A DNA stretch of 64,000 nt from Microglena sp. YARC. Taxonomy: Eukaryota; Chlorophyta; Chlorophyceae; Chlamydomonadales; Chlamydomonadaceae. A program made the position numbers and the translations under genes. The DNA lies in the NCBI GenBank assembly GCA_022414725.1, contig CM039465.1, positions 24,288,466 to 24,352,465 on the forward strand, read 5' to 3'. Of this stretch, positions 62,351-64,000 are shown in pieces; position 1 is the first letter of the stretch, and each line of letters begins with the position of its first letter. A model generated the notes under the pieces. The model had not been told where the DNA came from, ran no database searches, and worked only from the letters and a program-made list of their open reading frames with translations.

Positions 62351-63318
62351 GGTTTAAGAGCAGAATTCTCGTCAAAAAATTGAGGCGAAACATGTAAGCA
62401 TCACAATGGTCGAAACATTCCCTAGGGCACTTGAGCTATTATTAGCACGGAGCCACGGACTTCACCCACAACTCACCCGCAGAGCCGTGCGTGGGGTGGG
62501 CCCACGGAAATGAAGCCACGCCAACTAAGGTACTTCTAGTGGTAATTCAATTATGTTCATGTTTTCAGCCTTGCGAACTTGCACAATGAATAATTCCATG
62601 GGAAACGATTACAAATCCATCACACGCACTTGCGGAGCTTGGAATCAAGCACTAGCGACCTTCGTGTTGCAAACTATGGAGGTGCAAACTTTCGCATAGA
62701 AAGTTCCGATACCGCCTGCCAGGTTTTCGCTAGGCACACGTGTCGCAGCTGGCAGCTGTCGCCGTCGGCATTACTGCCGCGTTGGCAAGACACGTGTCAA
62801 AAAACTGGGACGACTTGGGATATCCTTCCCAGATACCAACCCTGGACCAAACGGACATTCACCACCACCGTACCCCTATTGACAACGGCAGACAAGCTTG
62901 ACGTCGTTGTTTGCCCACTAGACTAACTCGGACACTGGGCCGTTGAGGGCTGGTAGTGTAGCCTCCTATAGCAACCAATGCAAATTCGCCAGGCAGTACC
63001 ACCTAACTGGCCTGGTCAGGTGGGGCGTATCCCAAGCTTGGTGTTGGTGGCCCAATATGCGCAGCACCAAAGCCTCCCAGGGATGGTCAGCTATGGCTAA
63101 CTTGATTTGGAGCTCTGTCAGAACTAGTAGGCTACGAGTGCTCTATAGACATCTTGCAAGATGTCATTAAGGCACTCGTGTCTGTGCAGTCCAACAATAA
63201 TGCATGTTGCCTACAGGGTCTCCTGTTTCCCTGTAACTTTCCAGATCGTTTAGTTCCCCGTTGTTCTGTCTTCAACCGCTCCCCTAACTCTGTCAGGCTC
63301 CTGGTCATACAAGAACGC
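62351..63318. other. No gene recognised
   Basis: Mixed-composition DNA with a short inverted motif (GACACGTGTC-like) near 62,740-62,800. No supported coding region or repeat array was seen. Confidence 0.4.
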
Positions 63319-63849
63319 CTAGACAATGGGCACATTTTGGGAGTCACCAATCTTTGGAAGAGCCGCTGCCAAGTACCGAAGCGATGGAGACTCCTGGATA
63401 GTATCCAAGATGTGTCGCAAGCTCAGCAACCCAGGCAGCCCACCATCGTCACCACAGTACCACACTGTGCTCGTAATTGGGAGACACAGTTCTTTGACTT
63501 GGATGTAGTCCTCATGGTCAACCAATAGATGACCAGTCGAACTCGAGACCTCAGCCTGATAGTTGTTGCCAAAAAAATCACACCCTTGGGAGAGGAGCTG
63601 CATGCGCTTGGAGTCAAACGCAATCTGTGCAATGACATCAGCCATGTCCTGATGAGAAACCACACGAAGTTGGCTAGCATGCACCAACCGAAACGCGAGC
63701 GATGCTGAAGTGGTGGAGGGTGAATTATTGCCAAAGATGTTTTCTGGGCAAACCTTTGCCCAAGCCTCAGGGTCTTCAGGGTACATGTTGGCGGTGTGTC
63801 CTTCAAGCACCTCATCCACCCAAATTGATCTAAGACCTCTTGCCAAGGC
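63319..63849 (-). CDS. Hypothetical protein segment, unrecognised
   Basis: An open stretch of about 175 codons with balanced composition, including WVDEVLEGHTANMYPEDPEA, RVVSHQDMADVIAQIAFDSK and STGHLLVDHEDYIQVKELCL. It ends at a stop at 63,319-63,321. There is no ATG at its left limit, so it is probably an exon or a 5'-truncated remnant. I recognise no domain. It could belong to the same gene or element as the remnant at 61.7-62.0 kb, with both on the minus strand, but nothing proves this. Confidence 0.45.
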   Translation of the reverse strand, partial: ALARGLRSIWVDEVLEGHTANMYPEDPEAWAKVCPENIFGNNSPSTTSASLAFRLVHASQLRVVSHQDMADVIAQIAFDSKRMQLLSQGCDFFGNNYQAEVSSSTGHLLVDHEDYIQVKELCLPITSTVWYCGDDGGLPGLLSLRHILDTIQESPSLRYLAAALPKIGDSQNVPIV

Positions 63850-64000
63850 TTTCCTCTTCAGGTTGTGATGCTTCCTTTAAGTATGCAACATGCATCTTCA
63901 TTGGAGGGAATCAGCTTTGGTAGCGAGTTGGAGGCTTCCATGGCGCATGGGGTGTCAACACTAAACACTGTCTTCGTCTACCTGCCTGATACCTGCTAAA

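Noticed and set aside
1..64000. tRNA or rRNA genes
   Set aside because: I looked for cloverleaf-like and conserved rRNA segments by eye and recognised none; a covariance-model scan would be needed to be certain.

Overview
The window reads as repeat-rich nuclear DNA of a green-lineage eukaryote, most likely a unicellular green alga. The reasons are spliceosomal introns with canonical GT/AG ends, plant-type TTTAGGG telomere-like repeats inside an intron, Ty1/copia and chromodomain Ty3/gypsy retrotransposons, and a DOA10-type ubiquitin ligase whose conserved blocks resemble the plant SUD1/CER9 form. A prasinophyte such as Cymbomonas is only a guess from the style of the repeats.

Left part (about 1-30.5 kb): mostly transposon wreckage and satellites. 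A broken copia element (about 2.37-6.69 kb) carries a hAT-like non-autonomous DNA transposon with terminal inverted repeats and an 8-bp target duplication. A two-level satellite follows (156-bp monomers within a 678-bp unit, 7.46-11.72 kb). It abuts a 1.17-kb palindrome made of two inverted copies of a copia reverse-transcriptase region. One arm of that palindrome is split by a nearly intact, young gypsy chromovirus (13,538-20,040; LTRs 373 bp; TSD GTATT). The copia reverse transcriptase and RNase H resume on the far side. A second hAT-like element lies at 22.83-24.63 kb. After microsatellite-rich DNA comes a 2.3-kb stop-free 77-bp satellite.

Middle and right (30.8-60.5 kb, minus strand): one very large gene, reconstructed here as 13 exons, for a DOA10/MARCH6/SUD1-type ER membrane E3 ubiquitin ligase. 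It starts with a RING-CH finger at about 60.3 kb and ends with the conserved DOA10 C-terminal element at 30.81 kb. The model predicts about 2,650 residues, well over twice the usual family length. The excess is low-complexity Ala/Gly/Asp-rich sequence in three giant exons.

The main finding is in the introns. In at least 11 of 12 introns there are tandem arrays, or partial copies, whose repeat unit contains the splice junction of the neighbouring exon (exon edge plus GT or AG signal plus adjoining intron). The gene looks as if it grew by repeated local duplication seeded at exon/intron boundaries, in one case mixed with telomere repeats.

Right end (60.5-64 kb): a possible inverted-repeat element just upstream of the ligase gene and two unrecognised minus-strand coding remnants.
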